From: Sanderia malayensis
Lineage: Eukaryota > Cnidaria > Scyphozoa > Semaeostomeae > Pelagiidae
Length of the DNA: 64,000 nt
Assembly: GCA_013076295.1 (NCBI GenBank)
Contig: RQOL01000532.1
Coordinates: forward strand, 620,001-684,000
Direction of reading: 5' to 3'
Shown: positions 1 to 10,186 of the stretch, one piece after another
Numbering within the stretch: the stretch's first letter is position 1
How the letters are laid out: each line of letters starts with the position of its first letter
Position numbers and translations under genes: made by a program
Notes under the pieces: generated by a model
Seen by the model: the letters and a program-made list of their open reading frames with translations, nothing else
Database searches by the model: none
What the model was told of the DNA's origin: nothing

Positions 1-1640
1 CTGCTGGGTTTTTAGGGGCTAATTTCAAAGCCGCTTTTATAAAATTTGTTTTAAACTGGTAAATATCACTTTAATGAACAAAATAAGTGCAGCATAGTAT
101 AAAATGATACTTTCTCTTTCATAACAAACCATAAAAAAGTATGGCAAAAATTTTTATAGGTGTTAAATGCAATTTAACAACAATTAATATGCGATAGAAA
201 TTGCCACTGCGAAAGAATGTGTATGTCCATCAACATGATCCCACAAGGGTGTGGTTAAGCAAACCTAGCAAAATATATTGACGTCGGTAATCTCTTTGGT
301 AATTTATTTTATTCGCAGCATTTTCGTGCCAAGTTCAGATGCAACAATCAATCTAAGGCCTGGCGCATAGAACAAGGATTGACTTCTTCGCTATCCACCT
401 TTGACTTCGCCATCTTACTGGCTGTACTCAAGAAACTTTACCTATCGGACTTATTTGACTTTACTTCTTGTGCATATTGCAATACAAAGGAGGAAGGCAA
501 CATGATTGCGTGAGATTTTTCCTGATTATATCTCTTTAAAATTGTTATTTAACGTACTTTCACTGCCTGTCCCTTGCTCTTCTCTTGCCCTTCTCTGTTG
601 TCATTTGGTTTTCATAAGATATATTGTTCGCTTAGCAAACTACCCTACTCAGGATCCCTGCACCGGTTTGCAACACTAGCGAATCTGGTGGATATGAGAA
701 TCATTAGAGCTTCCCTTCTCAGTGGTAGGAAACGAGAGCCTCGTTAAAAAATTACCCTTTTGAAGTAAATTGCGGCAACCTCATGACAAAGTTGAATTGA
801 TTGATATGGTGTATAAAGGAAGTCGAGGATTGCTGCTATTTCACCATCCATAAATTCTATTATTTGTGATATCAGAATCTTGGAACCCGATCACTTTCCC
901 AAAATCTAGTTTGTCAAATCAGAATTCACCAAGGGTGGAATGCACGCCATGCTTTCTGTTTGTGCAATCGTGCCCACGCTGCGACTAACGGCTTTATTAG
1001 GATATAGAAATGTTTTTGATGCCTTCTGTCTCGAATTTTTGCACCCGGGGATTTTCCGCCACCGCGAAGTGTCATCATCTGCGGGGTGGCTGTCACTTTC
1101 AGCAAAGTTTATTGGTTGTCTTAATTGACAAAGAATTGACTCAAATTCAGGATTTACGACCAGTAGCTTGAGAAGTTGAGCAATTATTTTCTATTCAACG
1201 TGTGTCACATCAGCTATGTCGAGAACGGGAAGTTCTTTCCTTGGGAGTTGGCTCCACCAGACAGGGTTTCACTGTGCACACACAGCAGTGTACGTGCCTA
1301 TGCTAATTTTGGCACGAGCATTTCATAGAGTTTTTCCGGCGTTAAATGTTTCGAGCTGCTATTTCTGAAACCGCAAATCGTTGCCTTCGCTTTTACAGGA
1401 ACGTCGTGAGCGTATTGTCCTTGACTTGACCATCCGGTTGGGTTACGGCATTTTAGTAATCTGCACCCAGGGTTGCCAATATAGATTTTCAAACCCAATG
1501 CTAAAAATCCAGCTTTAATCAACATCAACAACGGGATCTATTCCCTAAACTTTACGTTAACATAACTCACTATCACATGGTGTGATACCTGCATGCGTAA
1601 AAAAACATGCGTTGTCGTTACCAGAATACCAAAATACGTT
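1..1640. other. No recognisable gene
   Basis: AT-rich sequence in which I find no convincing coding region or RNA gene; short open frames here have no recognisable motif. The only structured item is a 73-bp segment (316-388) that is repeated at 5234-5306. Confidence 0.6.
316..388 (+). repeat. 73-bp dispersed segment, copy 1
   Basis: Begins cagcattttcgtgccaag and runs to gacttct. A close copy in the same orientation lies at 5234-5306, directly after the Penelope RT relic, so this is probably a piece of the same repeat family stranded without the rest of the element. Confidence 0.6.
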
Positions 1641-1642
1641 AT

Positions 1643-1775
1643 CGTTGGCGGCTTTAATACCCACAGGCGTCCTTGTGGCGACTTTAATACCAACATGGGT
1701 CGTCGTGGCGGATTCAATACCAATATGCGTCACGTTGGCGGCTTAATGCCAACTTGCGTCGCGCTGGCGGCTTAA
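1643..1775. repeat. 30-bp minisatellite, left block
   Basis: About four degenerate direct copies of a 30-bp unit with the core ggcggcttaataccaac followed by a variable tgcgtcg segment. The same unit recurs in the same orientation at 2900-3024. The two blocks bracket the minus-strand ORF at 1910-2971. Confidence 0.8.
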
Positions 1776-1909
1776 TTTTTTTTTTCACTGATCTCAATAA
1801 TAATCAACTGTGGCGCTGTTTTTATACCGATAGGCCGAATAAAAAATTATAGAAACAGACAAACAAAAGAAAAATTATACTTTTTTTTTACATACATAAA
1901 TAAAATAAG

Positions 1910-2971
1910 TTATTGAATTGTACCAACAGCGTGTGTAATGTTAATATCGTCCAAATTCGTGCAACCTTGAGACTTTATTGCACAAGAGCCTCTTACGCAT
2001 AGTATTGCCGACCGCAGTAACAAAAATGAGAGCTTTGTACGAAGCCAGTGAACAACTCGACTATGTTCAAAATCCTTCTTTACGGCTAATTTTGCAACAA
2101 GGTTGATTATTACGTTTTCAGCCTCACGACCACATCCACCATAGGGTGTAAATACAAGTGGGCTAAACGACCCATGCTCTACATCGATGATCCTTTGATT
2201 GTATTGGCGCTTTTTCTCCTTTTCACTGCTGCTGAACGCTGTGGAGAGTTTCTGGCTCAGGTGGCTCTTTGCAAATGGGTTGATAACCCTTACGTCAAAG
2301 AATGCAAGTTGCCCCCTTTGCCAAAACCCTCTTGCGCTGACATCAAGACGTGCGTCAAGAGATACATTTGCACTGCTTGGTAGACTCTCTCCAGTTATCG
2401 GCTGTAGATGTGGCTCAACTTTCACATCATTGTAAACTTCTTTCATGAGGTGAGCAAACAGATCACGTGTTTCATCATGTCGTTGGTACACAAATCCACC
2501 TTTGGCACATGACATGGCATGATCAACATCAAACTTCTTCCCGCAAGGACAAGAAGATGGCAAGAACTTCAATGGCCATCGAAAGCGAAGATGGATTGCA
2601 TCATAGAATTCACGTTTATTAAGAACAAAATTCTCTGAAGATACTGGCAGAGTAGTTAGCCAACTCGAGGCTCCCTTCATACATGCAAGATCATTTGCAC
2701 GGAGCTGCTCTTTTGTCATCCGCTCTCGAAGTTGGTTGAGAAGCTTGATGTTATTTTCTTCTCTCCTTCTGATGACAGCTGATATTGCATCCTTTATGTT
2801 TTTTGCCTCTGGCGAAAGATGTTTCTCCTGCTCTTTGATGCGACTGCCTAACTCAAAGGTAACAGAGCGTGAATTTACGTACTCTGCTTTCGATAAGGAT
2901 GAATACCAACATGCGTCGTCGTGGCGGCTTAATACCAACTCGTGTCGTCGTGGCGGATTCAATACCAACAT
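1910..2971 (-). pseudogene. Retroelement-like protein, C-terminal part with zinc and nuclease-like motifs
   Basis: Open frame of 353 codons. The first ~25 residues are translated minisatellite, so the real protein is cut at its N-terminus and the meaningful part starts near base 2899. Seen in sequence: a Cys-rich motif (CPCG, then DVDHAMSC), followed about 70 residues later by SLDARLDVSARGFW and AFFDVRV. The spacing of Asp, Asp and Val resembles a PD-(D/E)XK core, and a Cys/His knuckle before such a core is the arrangement in the C-terminus of site-specific LINEs with restriction-like endonucleases. That family assignment is inference; no RT domain is present here. Similar ORFs are, to my knowledge, repeated in cnidarian and sponge genomes. 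It is most likely a transposon-derived fragment, possibly multicopy. The 3' side (1780-1905) has T-rich runs and no second gene. Confidence 0.45.
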
Positions 2972-3024
2972 GCGTCGCGTTGGCGGCTTAATACCAACTT
3001 GTGTCGCGTTGGCGGCTTAATATC
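2900..3024. repeat. 30-bp minisatellite, right block
   Basis: Four to five copies of the same 30-bp unit as at 1643-1775, same orientation, with the best conserved copies at 2930-3020 (gcggcttaataccaactt). It invades the 5' end of the minus-strand ORF and supplies its apparent start codon. Confidence 0.8.
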
Positions 3025-3196
3025 AACTTGCATCCATATGCCACTTTTTTGGTCCGTATGGCCTTATGCCTGCGGCCGTCTTGGCTTTTAGTTTCTTTAG
3101 GAGGCCACCGCCGACTCGCTGAAGTTGGTTGCGGGTGACCACCATTATGATTTTTTGATTTGCATTTAACTTTGCGATTTGTTCCTGACCTGCCAT
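3023..3196 (-). CDS. Small basic ORF (57 aa), unknown
   Basis: ATG at 3194-3196 and TGA at 3023-3025 on the minus strand. The product begins MAGQEQIAKLNANQK and ends PYGPKKWHMDAS. It is Lys/Arg-rich in the middle (QRVGGGLLKKLKAK) with an amphipathic look. It lies upstream of, and in the same direction as, the nuclease-like ORF, separated from it by the minisatellite, so both could be parts of one element whose middle was replaced by the repeat. I do not recognise the family. Codon use is unbiased enough that chance cannot be excluded. Confidence 0.3.
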   Translation of the reverse strand: MAGQEQIAKLNANQKIIMVVTRNQLQRVGGGLLKKLKAKTAAGIRPYGPKKWHMDAS

Positions 3197-3302
3197 TTTG
3201 CTAAGCCTTTTTGCTTGGAGGGCGAGGAAAAGTCACTTCCACCTGCTCCCAAGAATAGGCAGTTTTGAAACAGTTCTGACAAAAAGAAACTAATTACACT
3301 CA

Positions 3303-3334
3303 CGATAATAATAATGATAATAATAATAATAATA
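3303..3334. repeat. (AAT)n microsatellite
   Basis: Run of aat/gat triplets ending exactly where the left inverted repeat of the Penelope element begins. Such A/T-rich triplet tracts are common at insertion ends of target-primed elements. Confidence 0.75.
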
Positions 3335-3537
3335 TACAGAGTTAGATTTCAAAAAAGACACATATATCTCTGTTGTGACTCGGAGTTTCACGCACTTATG
3401 CGATCATCAGACAACTGATTAACTATTCACAGAAAATTATATTTATGGAATTTACAGGATTTTTGCAGTGAAAGGATTATAATTGTCATTGTCCTGGGGA
3501 TATATGTGTCTTTTTTGAAGTCTAACTCTGTATATTC
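3333..3537. repeat. Inverted-repeat segment at left end of Penelope element
   Basis: The segment 3333-3369 (atatacagagttagatttc...) is the reverse complement of 3501-3537 with one or two mismatches, giving arms of ~37 bp around a 131-bp centre. The hammerhead motif lies in the centre next to the left arm. Penelope-like elements usually have an extra, often inverted, copy of their terminal repeat (pLTR) at the 5' side; this fits that role for the RT relic that follows. Confidence 0.6.
3372..3415 (-). ncRNA. Hammerhead ribozyme motif (Penelope type)
   Basis: On the minus strand the order is: stem I strand GTTGT, core CTGATGA, stem II CGCA-TAAG-TGCG, core GAAA, stem III ACT-CCG-AGT with the first A supplied by the core, cleavage base C (triplet GTC), stem I partner ACAAC. 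All invariant core bases of a hammerhead are present and all three stems close. One oddity is a T opposite T at the base of stem II (positions 10.1/11.1), which is also present in the second locus at 59.5 kb. Short-stem-III type I hammerheads are known from the terminal repeats of Penelope-like elements. The motif reads opposite to the RT relic, as expected if it lies in an inverted terminal repeat. Confidence 0.8.
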
Positions 3538-3621
3538 CGCTCTGCCCATGACATAGAGCACTCTTTCATCCAGAATAGACAGACGAAATACCGTATCTAT
3601 ACGCTCCTATCATTCCGCTAG

Positions 3622-5240
3622 TTGAGCACTCTAGTCGACCTGGAAACCTGCTTCAAGATGGAACAGATCAGATTTAACTATTCACTGAAAAACATACCGA
3701 TCCCAGGTGTAAACCTATACAAGAAGAGATTAATAGAAAAGGTCGAGGCTGTTATAAAACGGATGAGGTGGAAAGCATTCTTCTTCAACAACAAGAAAGA
3801 AAGCCCGGATACTGATGATGCTACCCCCACCAACGACCACTTCGGATTCAAATCAAGAAAATGTCCACCACAAATCGACGAGATGAAGCCTTTCGAGAAC
3901 GACCTCCTTAAAATGATCGAAAACATCCAAATCAGAAACACAACCGATCCTTTCCAACAGAAACTAAAAGAAGACATCCAAAAAATTAAGTCCTCGACCA
4001 AATTACTCATACCCGGAGATAAAACAAGAAACCTTTACAAGATCGAAAAAGCCGAATGCGAAAAATTAATAAAGAACAACATCACGAAAAGTTACAAAAA
4101 ACGGATGAAAAAGCATGCAACGAAATTAACAAGGAGGCTATGGACATTGCGTCAGATTACTGATCGACAATAGAATGGTGACAATGGCCAAGAAACAAGC
4201 TTTTATCACCCTAAAGGATCATAAAGAGAATTTTCAAAACAACCCAGCATGTCGACTTATCAATCCAGCGAAAAGCGAAGTGGGACAAGTAAGCAAAAAG
4301 ATCCTGGACCGAATCATCATAACCTCAGGGTAACCACAGCAGTAACCAATGGAAAAATTCAACTTCCGTAATCAACTGGTTCAAAAATCTAAGCAACAAA
4401 CAGCAACACACCTTTCTCGTATTTGACATTGTGGAATACTACCCCTCCATTACAGAAGACCTACTACTGAAAGCCATCAACTTTGCCAGGCAACTTACAC
4501 CCGTAACCGACAAAAACCCATATCATCCAACACACCCGAAAATCACTGCTATTCCACAACGACTCACCCTGGGTAAAGAAAAACAACGACATCCTCTTTG
4601 ATGCCACAATGGGAAGCTACGACGGGGCAGAAATATGCGAACTTGTGAGAACATTCCTCCTAAACAAACTTTCGGAAAAGATCAAAAAAGAAAACATAGG
4701 ACTATACAGAGATGACGACCTCGCTGTTCTACGCAACACTACAAGCAGTGAGGCAGACCGGTACGCAAGGACATCACAAAGATATTTCACGAACACGAAC
4801 TAAGAATCACAGTACAGACAAACCTGAAAGTAGTCGACTACCTTGACATCACCCTTAACCTCAACAACGAAACATACAAGCCTACAGAAAACCCAACGAT
4901 ACACCGATATACATCACACACACTCAAACCACCCCGATAATTAAAAGACGAATCCCGAAGCCATAAACAAGGGAGTATCGAGTATCTCCTGCGACGAAAA
5001 TATATTTAACGAAGCTGCACCTCTCTACAACGAAGCATTGGCTCCAGCGGACACAAAACCAGCTCCAGTGCGACCCCCTACAACGGAAACAGGAAAAAGA
5101 GAAACCGCCCCAGAAACATAATTTGGTTCTACCCCCCATTCAGCCAGAACATCAAACAAACGTCAGACACATCTTCCTGAAATTGATCAACAGCACTTCC
5201 CAATTCCCATTTAATTCCCTTTTATTCCCATCCCAGCATA
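3622..5240 (+). pseudogene. Penelope-like element reverse transcriptase, frameshifted
   Basis: The first 183 codons (3622-4173) stay open and contain FNYSLKNIPIPG and RMRWKAFFF, which match the N-terminal region of Penelope-like proteins. Reading on through other frames gives [11 protein letters not shown] (~4201), FDIVEYYPSI (~4420, RT motif A with the catalytic Asp), MGSYDGAEICEL (~4609, motif B) and YRDDDLA (~4708, motif C with the Asp pair). RT motifs are thus in the right order but the frame changes at least four times, so no enzyme is made. The C-terminal GIY-YIG nuclease is absent here; a matching C-terminal piece sits at 58.8-59.4 kb. A 73-bp repeat follows at 5234. Confidence 0.8.
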
Positions 5241-5306
5241 TTCGTGCCAAGTTTAGATGCAACAATCAAACTAAGGCCTAGCGCATAGAGCAAGGATTGA
5301 CTTCTC
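5234..5306 (+). repeat. 73-bp dispersed segment, copy 2
   Basis: Second copy of the segment seen at 316-388. It follows the RT relic with no clear boundary and is followed by T-rich DNA (5318-5433) with no gene, which is then interrupted by the BEL/Pao insertion. Confidence 0.6.
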
Positions 5307-5433
5307 CCACCCACCCTGTCCTCTTTTATTGTTTGTTTGATTTTAAATTATGATTTTTTGTCATTAGTTTGCAGTTTAACCAGTCCGGCTAATACTGCCA
5401 GGTGTATCGGCCGAAATTTGCACAGCAAATCGG

Positions 5434-5920
5434 TGTCGGGAAAGTAGCGTGAATGAATGACGATTTGAGAACAAGACATAATATAGATTTATTAGTACCT
5501 TTATTTACGTAATAGATGATTTGTAATGAGAATCCTTCCAGAATATTCTAGTATTTTCGAGTAACGTGATTTAGTTAGGCCAGCCATTTTGTTAACACTT
5601 AGATATTATCGTTTAGCCTCGTATTCATAATCAAGGACTTCCAGAACAACCTCGAACATTCTAATCTTTCTAAATATAGTTAATTACGTAACTGCTGACT
5701 CTGTATGACGGTAAAGTATCGATGCTGATTAATAATGATAACGTTTCTAGAATTTTCTTGTTTAGAAGATAAATACCGAATTGTAGTTTTGAGACAGTAG
5801 CATTGGTGAGAGTAGAAGTATTGCGTATGCAAGTATCAACGCTGTGATTACTCTTTTGTGAATTACTACATTCTGTGAGTCGTGATCTGTCGTGGACACT
5901 AACTATACAAATTCCCGACA
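5434..5920 (+). repeat. BEL/Pao 5' LTR
   Basis: 487 bp from TGTCGGGAAAGTAGCG to CTATACAAATTCCCGACA, matched by the 3' LTR at 11233-11725. Contains AT-rich promoter-like sequence but no element I can assign with confidence. Confidence 0.95.
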
Positions 5921-5923
5921 AAG

Positions 5924-5940
5924 TGGCACCCCGATGGGAG
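5924..5940 (+). other. Candidate tRNA primer-binding site
   Basis: TGGCACCCCGATGGGAG starts three bases after the LTR. TGG is the complement of a tRNA CCA end and the rest has the GC content expected of an acceptor/T-arm complement. I cannot name the tRNA. Confidence 0.6.
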
Positions 5941-6011
5941 AATACTGAAACATTGGAAAAGAACAAGAAGAACACCTTTAATATTCAAGTGAGAAGAAAT
6001 CCAACGCAGAT

Positions 6012-7796
6012 ATGGAAGAGAACATGAAGAAACTCGATGGAAAAGTGCGAATGTTAGCATTCCTGAACGAAGACATCCCAAGAATACAGGGAAAGAGAGA
6101 CGCAGCTGGAATCGAACGTCAGATTCAGATCATGAAGAAGCATCTAGAAGAAACTCATGACGTAATTTTCAAAATCCAAGAACTTAAAATCGAGAGTGGA
6201 GATGAGCCTGGAGAAATTAGAGAGTGGAGCTTACAAGCTGAAGACAATCTTTCGGAGTACGAAAATGGGGTAGAGACATTGAAACAAACGATGGGTGCGA
6301 TAAAAAACTTTAAAATCCAGGAAGAAAGAGAGGAACAAGAAAAACTATCAGAAGAAAAACGTAAACGGCAATTCGCAGAAGAACTGAAGCTCGAAGAGGC
6401 CAAGCTGAAAATGAAAAGAGATTTCGAGAGAAGTCAAGAAGAATCCCATTCGAAAGCGGAGAAAGGACAGGTTCGTGTCAAGCTGCCAAAACTGGTGATC
6501 TCAAAATTCCAAGGCACATTTCTCGATTGGCAAAGATTCTGGAACCAATTCGAAACCGAAGTAGACAAAGGTGACATCGCTCAAGTTACGAAGTTCTCAT
6601 ACTTAAAGGAGTCACTTATACCCAAGGTTCGTCTGATGATTGATGGCCTGCCCATGACAACTGAAGGATACGAACGTGCGAAGCAGATCCTCAAGACGCG
6701 ATTTGGGAAGCCTAGTGAAGTTGCTAACGCACATATTCAAACCATAATATCATTGTCTACAATCTATGGATCGAAACCTTCAAAAGTTCAAGAGTTTTAC
6801 GAGAAGCTTGTCACTAGTATCCAGACGTTAGAGACGATGGGAAAGCTTCGTGAGATGAATGGATATGTGAGGATGACGCTCGATAAACTTCAAGGCATCC
6901 GAGCTGACCTGGTTCGTACTGATGATGACTGGCAAGAATGGGGATTTCTGCAGCTGGTTGAAGCCCTTCAGAAATGGTGTCAAAGAAACCCAGTATCGAT
7001 GGAAGATCCTAGCAGACAGCCCAGAAGAGACCGAGTCTTCCAAACCAATGATCGAGACAGAAGGCCCAGAAACTGCGTGTACTGTGACCAATCAGAGCAC
7101 AAATCCAGTGAATGCAGTAGTGTTGCTAACGTGACTGAGCGAAAGAAAGTCCTGAGCACCAAGAAGTTGTGTTTCAATTGCACTGGAGCGAAACATAGAG
7201 CAGCCGAATGCCGTAGCAAAATGAAATGTCAGAAGTGCAGCGGAAGACATCATACATCCATCTGCGATCAAGGTACGCAGCAAGTTATGTTGACGACTGG
7301 TACAGAAGAAGCAAAGGGATCAGTCATCTATCCGGTGGTAGTGGTCAAAGTGAATGGGATCAAATGTCGAGCGCTACTGGACACTGGAGCGGGAAGCTCA
7401 TACGCATCAGAAACACTGTTGAATTTGATAAACAAAAGACCACAACGAACAGAATACAAGAAGATCGAGATGATGATGAGTTCAGTGACAAAGAAGATTC
7501 AGAACTACAATGTCAACATAACCAACCTCACGGGAGACTTTACCATGGCGGCAAGCGTGAGCAAAGTGGAAAAGGCTGTTCTTCTTAATCTACCCAATCC
7601 GAAATACGAAGAGCAAGTAAGTAAATACAAGCATCTCAGCGGTGTAAAAATGGACGACAATGACCAAAAGCCGGAGTTACCAATCCATCTGATACTTGGA
7701 GCAACAGAATACTCAAGGATCAAGACAGCAGAAACACCCAGAATAGGAAAACAAGGCCAGCCGGTTGCAGAGCGGACGTCTCTCGGATGGACGTGA
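6012..7796 (+). CDS. gag: BEL/Pao Gag-protease
   Basis: 594 codons from ATG at 6012. Residues 1-150 are rich in Glu and Lys and look coiled-coil; around 155-330 lies the Gag core (KLPKLVISKFQGTFLDWQRF is its typical opening). Three zinc knuckles follow: CVYCDQSEHKSSEC (~354), CFNCTGAKHRAAEC (~387) and CQKCSGRHHTSIC (~406). The retropepsin motif LLDTGAGSSYAS is at ~453. Gag packages the RNA and the protease cleaves the polyprotein. The frame ends at SLGWT followed by TGA; the pol frame starts 10 bases upstream of this stop in another frame. In related elements gag and pol form one long ORF, so this break is probably a small deletion or an assembly error rather than a programmed shift, although the short overlap leaves that possibility open. 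Confidence 0.92.
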   Translation: MEENMKKLDGKVRMLAFLNEDIPRIQGKRDAAGIERQIQIMKKHLEETHDVIFKIQELKIESGDEPGEIREWSLQAEDNLSEYENGVETLKQTMGAIKNFKIQEEREEQEKLSEEKRKRQFAEELKLEEAKLKMKRDFERSQEESHSKAEKGQVRVKLPKLVISKFQGTFLDWQRFWNQFETEVDKGDIAQVTKFSYLKESLIPKVRLMIDGLPMTTEGYERAKQILKTRFGKPSEVANAHIQTIISLSTIYGSKPSKVQEFYEKLVTSIQTLETMGKLREMNGYVRMTLDKLQGIRADLVRTDDDWQEWGFLQLVEALQKWCQRNPVSMEDPSRQPRRDRVFQTNDRDRRPRNCVYCDQSEHKSSECSSVANVTERKKVLSTKKLCFNCTGAKHRAAECRSKMKCQKCSGRHHTSICDQGTQQVMLTTGTEEAKGSVIYPVVVVKVNGIKCRALLDTGAGSSYASETLLNLINKRPQRTEYKKIEMMMSSVTKKIQNYNVNITNLTGDFTMAASVSKVEKAVLLNLPNPKYEEQVSKYKHLSGVKMDDNDQKPELPIHLILGATEYSRIKTAETPRIGKQGQPVAERTSLGWT

Positions 7797-10186
7797 GTGA
7801 GAATGATCTTGGACAAGTCTACCTTACAAGAAGTTCGACAATGGATTACGAGCAGTTGTGTAGCCTAGACGTTCTGGGATTAAAGGATAGCCCGATCGGT
7901 GATCAACAGCCAGTATATGAAGAATTCAAGGAGCAACTAATTCGCAACCCCGCAGGATGGTATGAAACTGGCCTTCTTTGGAAAAGCAACCATGATGCAT
8001 TGCATAACAACAAAGGTGGAAGCCTGGGGAGACTGTCAAACCTGGTGAGACGACTACAGCGGGAGCCAGCGCTATTGGAAAGATACGACGAAATAATTCA
8101 GGATCAGTTGCAGCAAGGAATTGTTGAAAGAGTAACAGAAGAATCTGCTGGAAAAGAATTCTACATTCCCCACAAGCCAGTTGTTCGCGAAAATGCAGAA
8201 AGCACGAAAGTTCGAATTGTGTTTGATGCATCAGCTAAAGGAACTGAGAAGAGCCCCTCACTAAACGATTGTTTGGAGCCTGGACAACCACTGCAAAACC
8301 TCTTATGGAGTATGCTCGTGAGAAACCGTTTGAAGCCAGTAGCACTGTGTGGAGATCTTAAGCAAGCATTTCTGCAAGTGAGGATCAAAGAAGAAGATAG
8401 AGACGCCTTGCGATTTCACTGGATAAAGAACAAGGATCCGGCGCAAGTTGAAGTTCTACGATTTACCAGAGCCTTGTTCGGTCTTGTGCAATCACCCTTT
8501 CTCTTGGGGGCAACAATAGAAGAACATTTAAGCAGCTGTGAAAGCAACCATTCAACAGAAATTGAAGAAATCAGACGAAGCCTGTACGTGGATGACGTCA
8601 TAAGTGGAGCATGTACTGTGGAGGAGGCACAGCATTTGAAGAAAACAGCGATATCAGTATTTGGTGAAGCAGCATTTCAACTACATAAATGGCACTCAAA
8701 TATGGAGGTGTTAGAGTCAGAAGGAGTGGAGAAGGACGGTGATCAGAGCTACGCTAAAAAACAACTTGGTGTGCGAGCCAATGAAACCAAAATGCTGGGA
8801 CTTACATGGAATAAAGCAGAAGACAGCTTGGGGATAGCATTTCCAGAGAAACAGGCTGAACTAACAAAGAGAGGAGTACTTCGAAATCTGGCATCGATTT
8901 ATGACCCACTTGGAATTGCGTCACCAGTAACTTTACTTGGCAAATTTGTGTACAGAGAGTGTTGTGATCAACGTCTTCCATGGGACAAGCAATTGCCTGA
9001 ACACATATCGCAGATGTGGAAGCACTTTGAGAAGAACTTACCAAAAATGCTTGAGGTACCACGAAGCCTATGTGCCTCTCAAGAGCAAATTATAGCGGTG
9101 GATCTTCACGTTTTCGGAGATTCGAGTGGAAGGGGAACATCGTCAGTGGTGTACACAGTAGTTCATCAAGATTCAGCTATCAGTCAAGGACTTATCGCAG
9201 CTAAAGCACGTTTGGCTAAGAAGGATATGAGTATACCTCGTCTCGAGCTTATTTCAGCACATATGGCAGCAAATCTAGTGGCAAATGTAAAAGAAGCATT
9301 GCAAGGTTTTCCCATAAGAGATGTTTATGGATGGCTTGATAGCACAGTGGCATTGCACTGGATTAAAGGGAATGGAAACTACAAGCAGTTCGTTTCAAAC
9401 CGAATCAAGCTGATCAGAGAGAAACACTACATCAACTGGCGACATGTGAGAACCGGCGAAAATCCAGCAGACATCGGGAGTAGAGGTGAAAAAGCAAGTA
9501 AGCTATCAGAAACCTGGCTCAGTGGACCAAAGTGGCTATCCGAGAGATCTTGCTGGCCAGAAGAGGTGCAGATAGTGCCCAGCAGCGAATCAGAAGCTGA
9601 AGCAAAATTGGTCAAGGAAGTGCTGGCAGTTTCAGTTGAAAGCACAGATCAAGTAGATAACTTAATCAGCAAGTTCAATTTCTGGAAAACAATCAGAATC
9701 ACTGCATTTTGCCAAAGATTTGCAAAAAACTGCAGAGCAAAGAAAGCAGAACGACTGAAGGGATTGTTGACAACAGAAGAAACACAAAAAGCAATTCAAC
9801 ATTGGGTGATCAAGACGCAAGAAGGTTATGAGAACACAGAAAAGTTCAACGAAGATAAAGAAAGACTCAACCTGCAAAAGAATGGTGAAGGAGTGTACGA
9901 GTGTCGTGGCAGAATACAAGGAGATCATCCAATCTATCTACCTCCACAAGCAAGTTTTACTGCGAAAATGGTTGAAGACGCCCATATTGAAACTCTCCAT
10001 GGGGGAGTGGGGTTAACAATGGCTTGGATCAGACGCAATTGTTGGATACCCAGGCTAAGACAGCTGACCAAGAAGATAATCAAAGGATGTTACGGCTGCA
10101 AGAGATTCCACACAACTGCCTATGCAACTCCACCAAGGGAAACTTGCCCAAAGATCGCACAGAAGGAAGTCGACCCTTTCAAGTGA
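7787..10186 (+). CDS. pol: BEL/Pao reverse transcriptase-RNase H and integrase zinc domain
   Basis: 799 codons. RT begins near residue 140 (VRIVFDASA), with LKPVALCGDLKQAF as motif A and LYVDDVISG (~265) as the catalytic YVDD box. RNase H follows: VFGDSSG (~441), IPRLELISAHMAA, GWLDSTVALHW (~515) and NPADIGSRG (~559). The end carries the integrase HHCC zinc motif (HIETLHGG ... CYGCKRF, ~732-773). The protein copies element RNA into DNA and removes the template. The frame closes at 10186 but the natural reading changes frame near 10131, where one base seems missing; sequence after that point in this frame is not meaningful. Confidence 0.92.
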   Translation: MDVSENDLGQVYLTRSSTMDYEQLCSLDVLGLKDSPIGDQQPVYEEFKEQLIRNPAGWYETGLLWKSNHDALHNNKGGSLGRLSNLVRRLQREPALLERYDEIIQDQLQQGIVERVTEESAGKEFYIPHKPVVRENAESTKVRIVFDASAKGTEKSPSLNDCLEPGQPLQNLLWSMLVRNRLKPVALCGDLKQAFLQVRIKEEDRDALRFHWIKNKDPAQVEVLRFTRALFGLVQSPFLLGATIEEHLSSCESNHSTEIEEIRRSLYVDDVISGACTVEEAQHLKKTAISVFGEAAFQLHKWHSNMEVLESEGVEKDGDQSYAKKQLGVRANETKMLGLTWNKAEDSLGIAFPEKQAELTKRGVLRNLASIYDPLGIASPVTLLGKFVYRECCDQRLPWDKQLPEHISQMWKHFEKNLPKMLEVPRSLCASQEQIIAVDLHVFGDSSGRGTSSVVYTVVHQDSAISQGLIAAKARLAKKDMSIPRLELISAHMAANLVANVKEALQGFPIRDVYGWLDSTVALHWIKGNGNYKQFVSNRIKLIREKHYINWRHVRTGENPADIGSRGEKASKLSETWLSGPKWLSERSCWPEEVQIVPSSESEAEAKLVKEVLAVSVESTDQVDNLISKFNFWKTIRITAFCQRFAKNCRAKKAERLKGLLTTEETQKAIQHWVIKTQEGYENTEKFNEDKERLNLQKNGEGVYECRGRIQGDHPIYLPPQASFTAKMVEDAHIETLHGGVGLTMAWIRRNCWIPRLRQLTKKIIKGCYGCKRFHTTAYATPPRETCPKIAQKEVDPFK

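Noticed and set aside
5924..5940. tRNA gene near the 5' LTR
   Set aside because: Only a 17-nt match in primer-binding-site position; no cloverleaf.
7770..7800. Programmed frameshift between gag-protease and pol
   Set aside because: No clear slippery run with a downstream structure that I can see, and related elements use one frame; other one-base breaks in the same element suggest indels.
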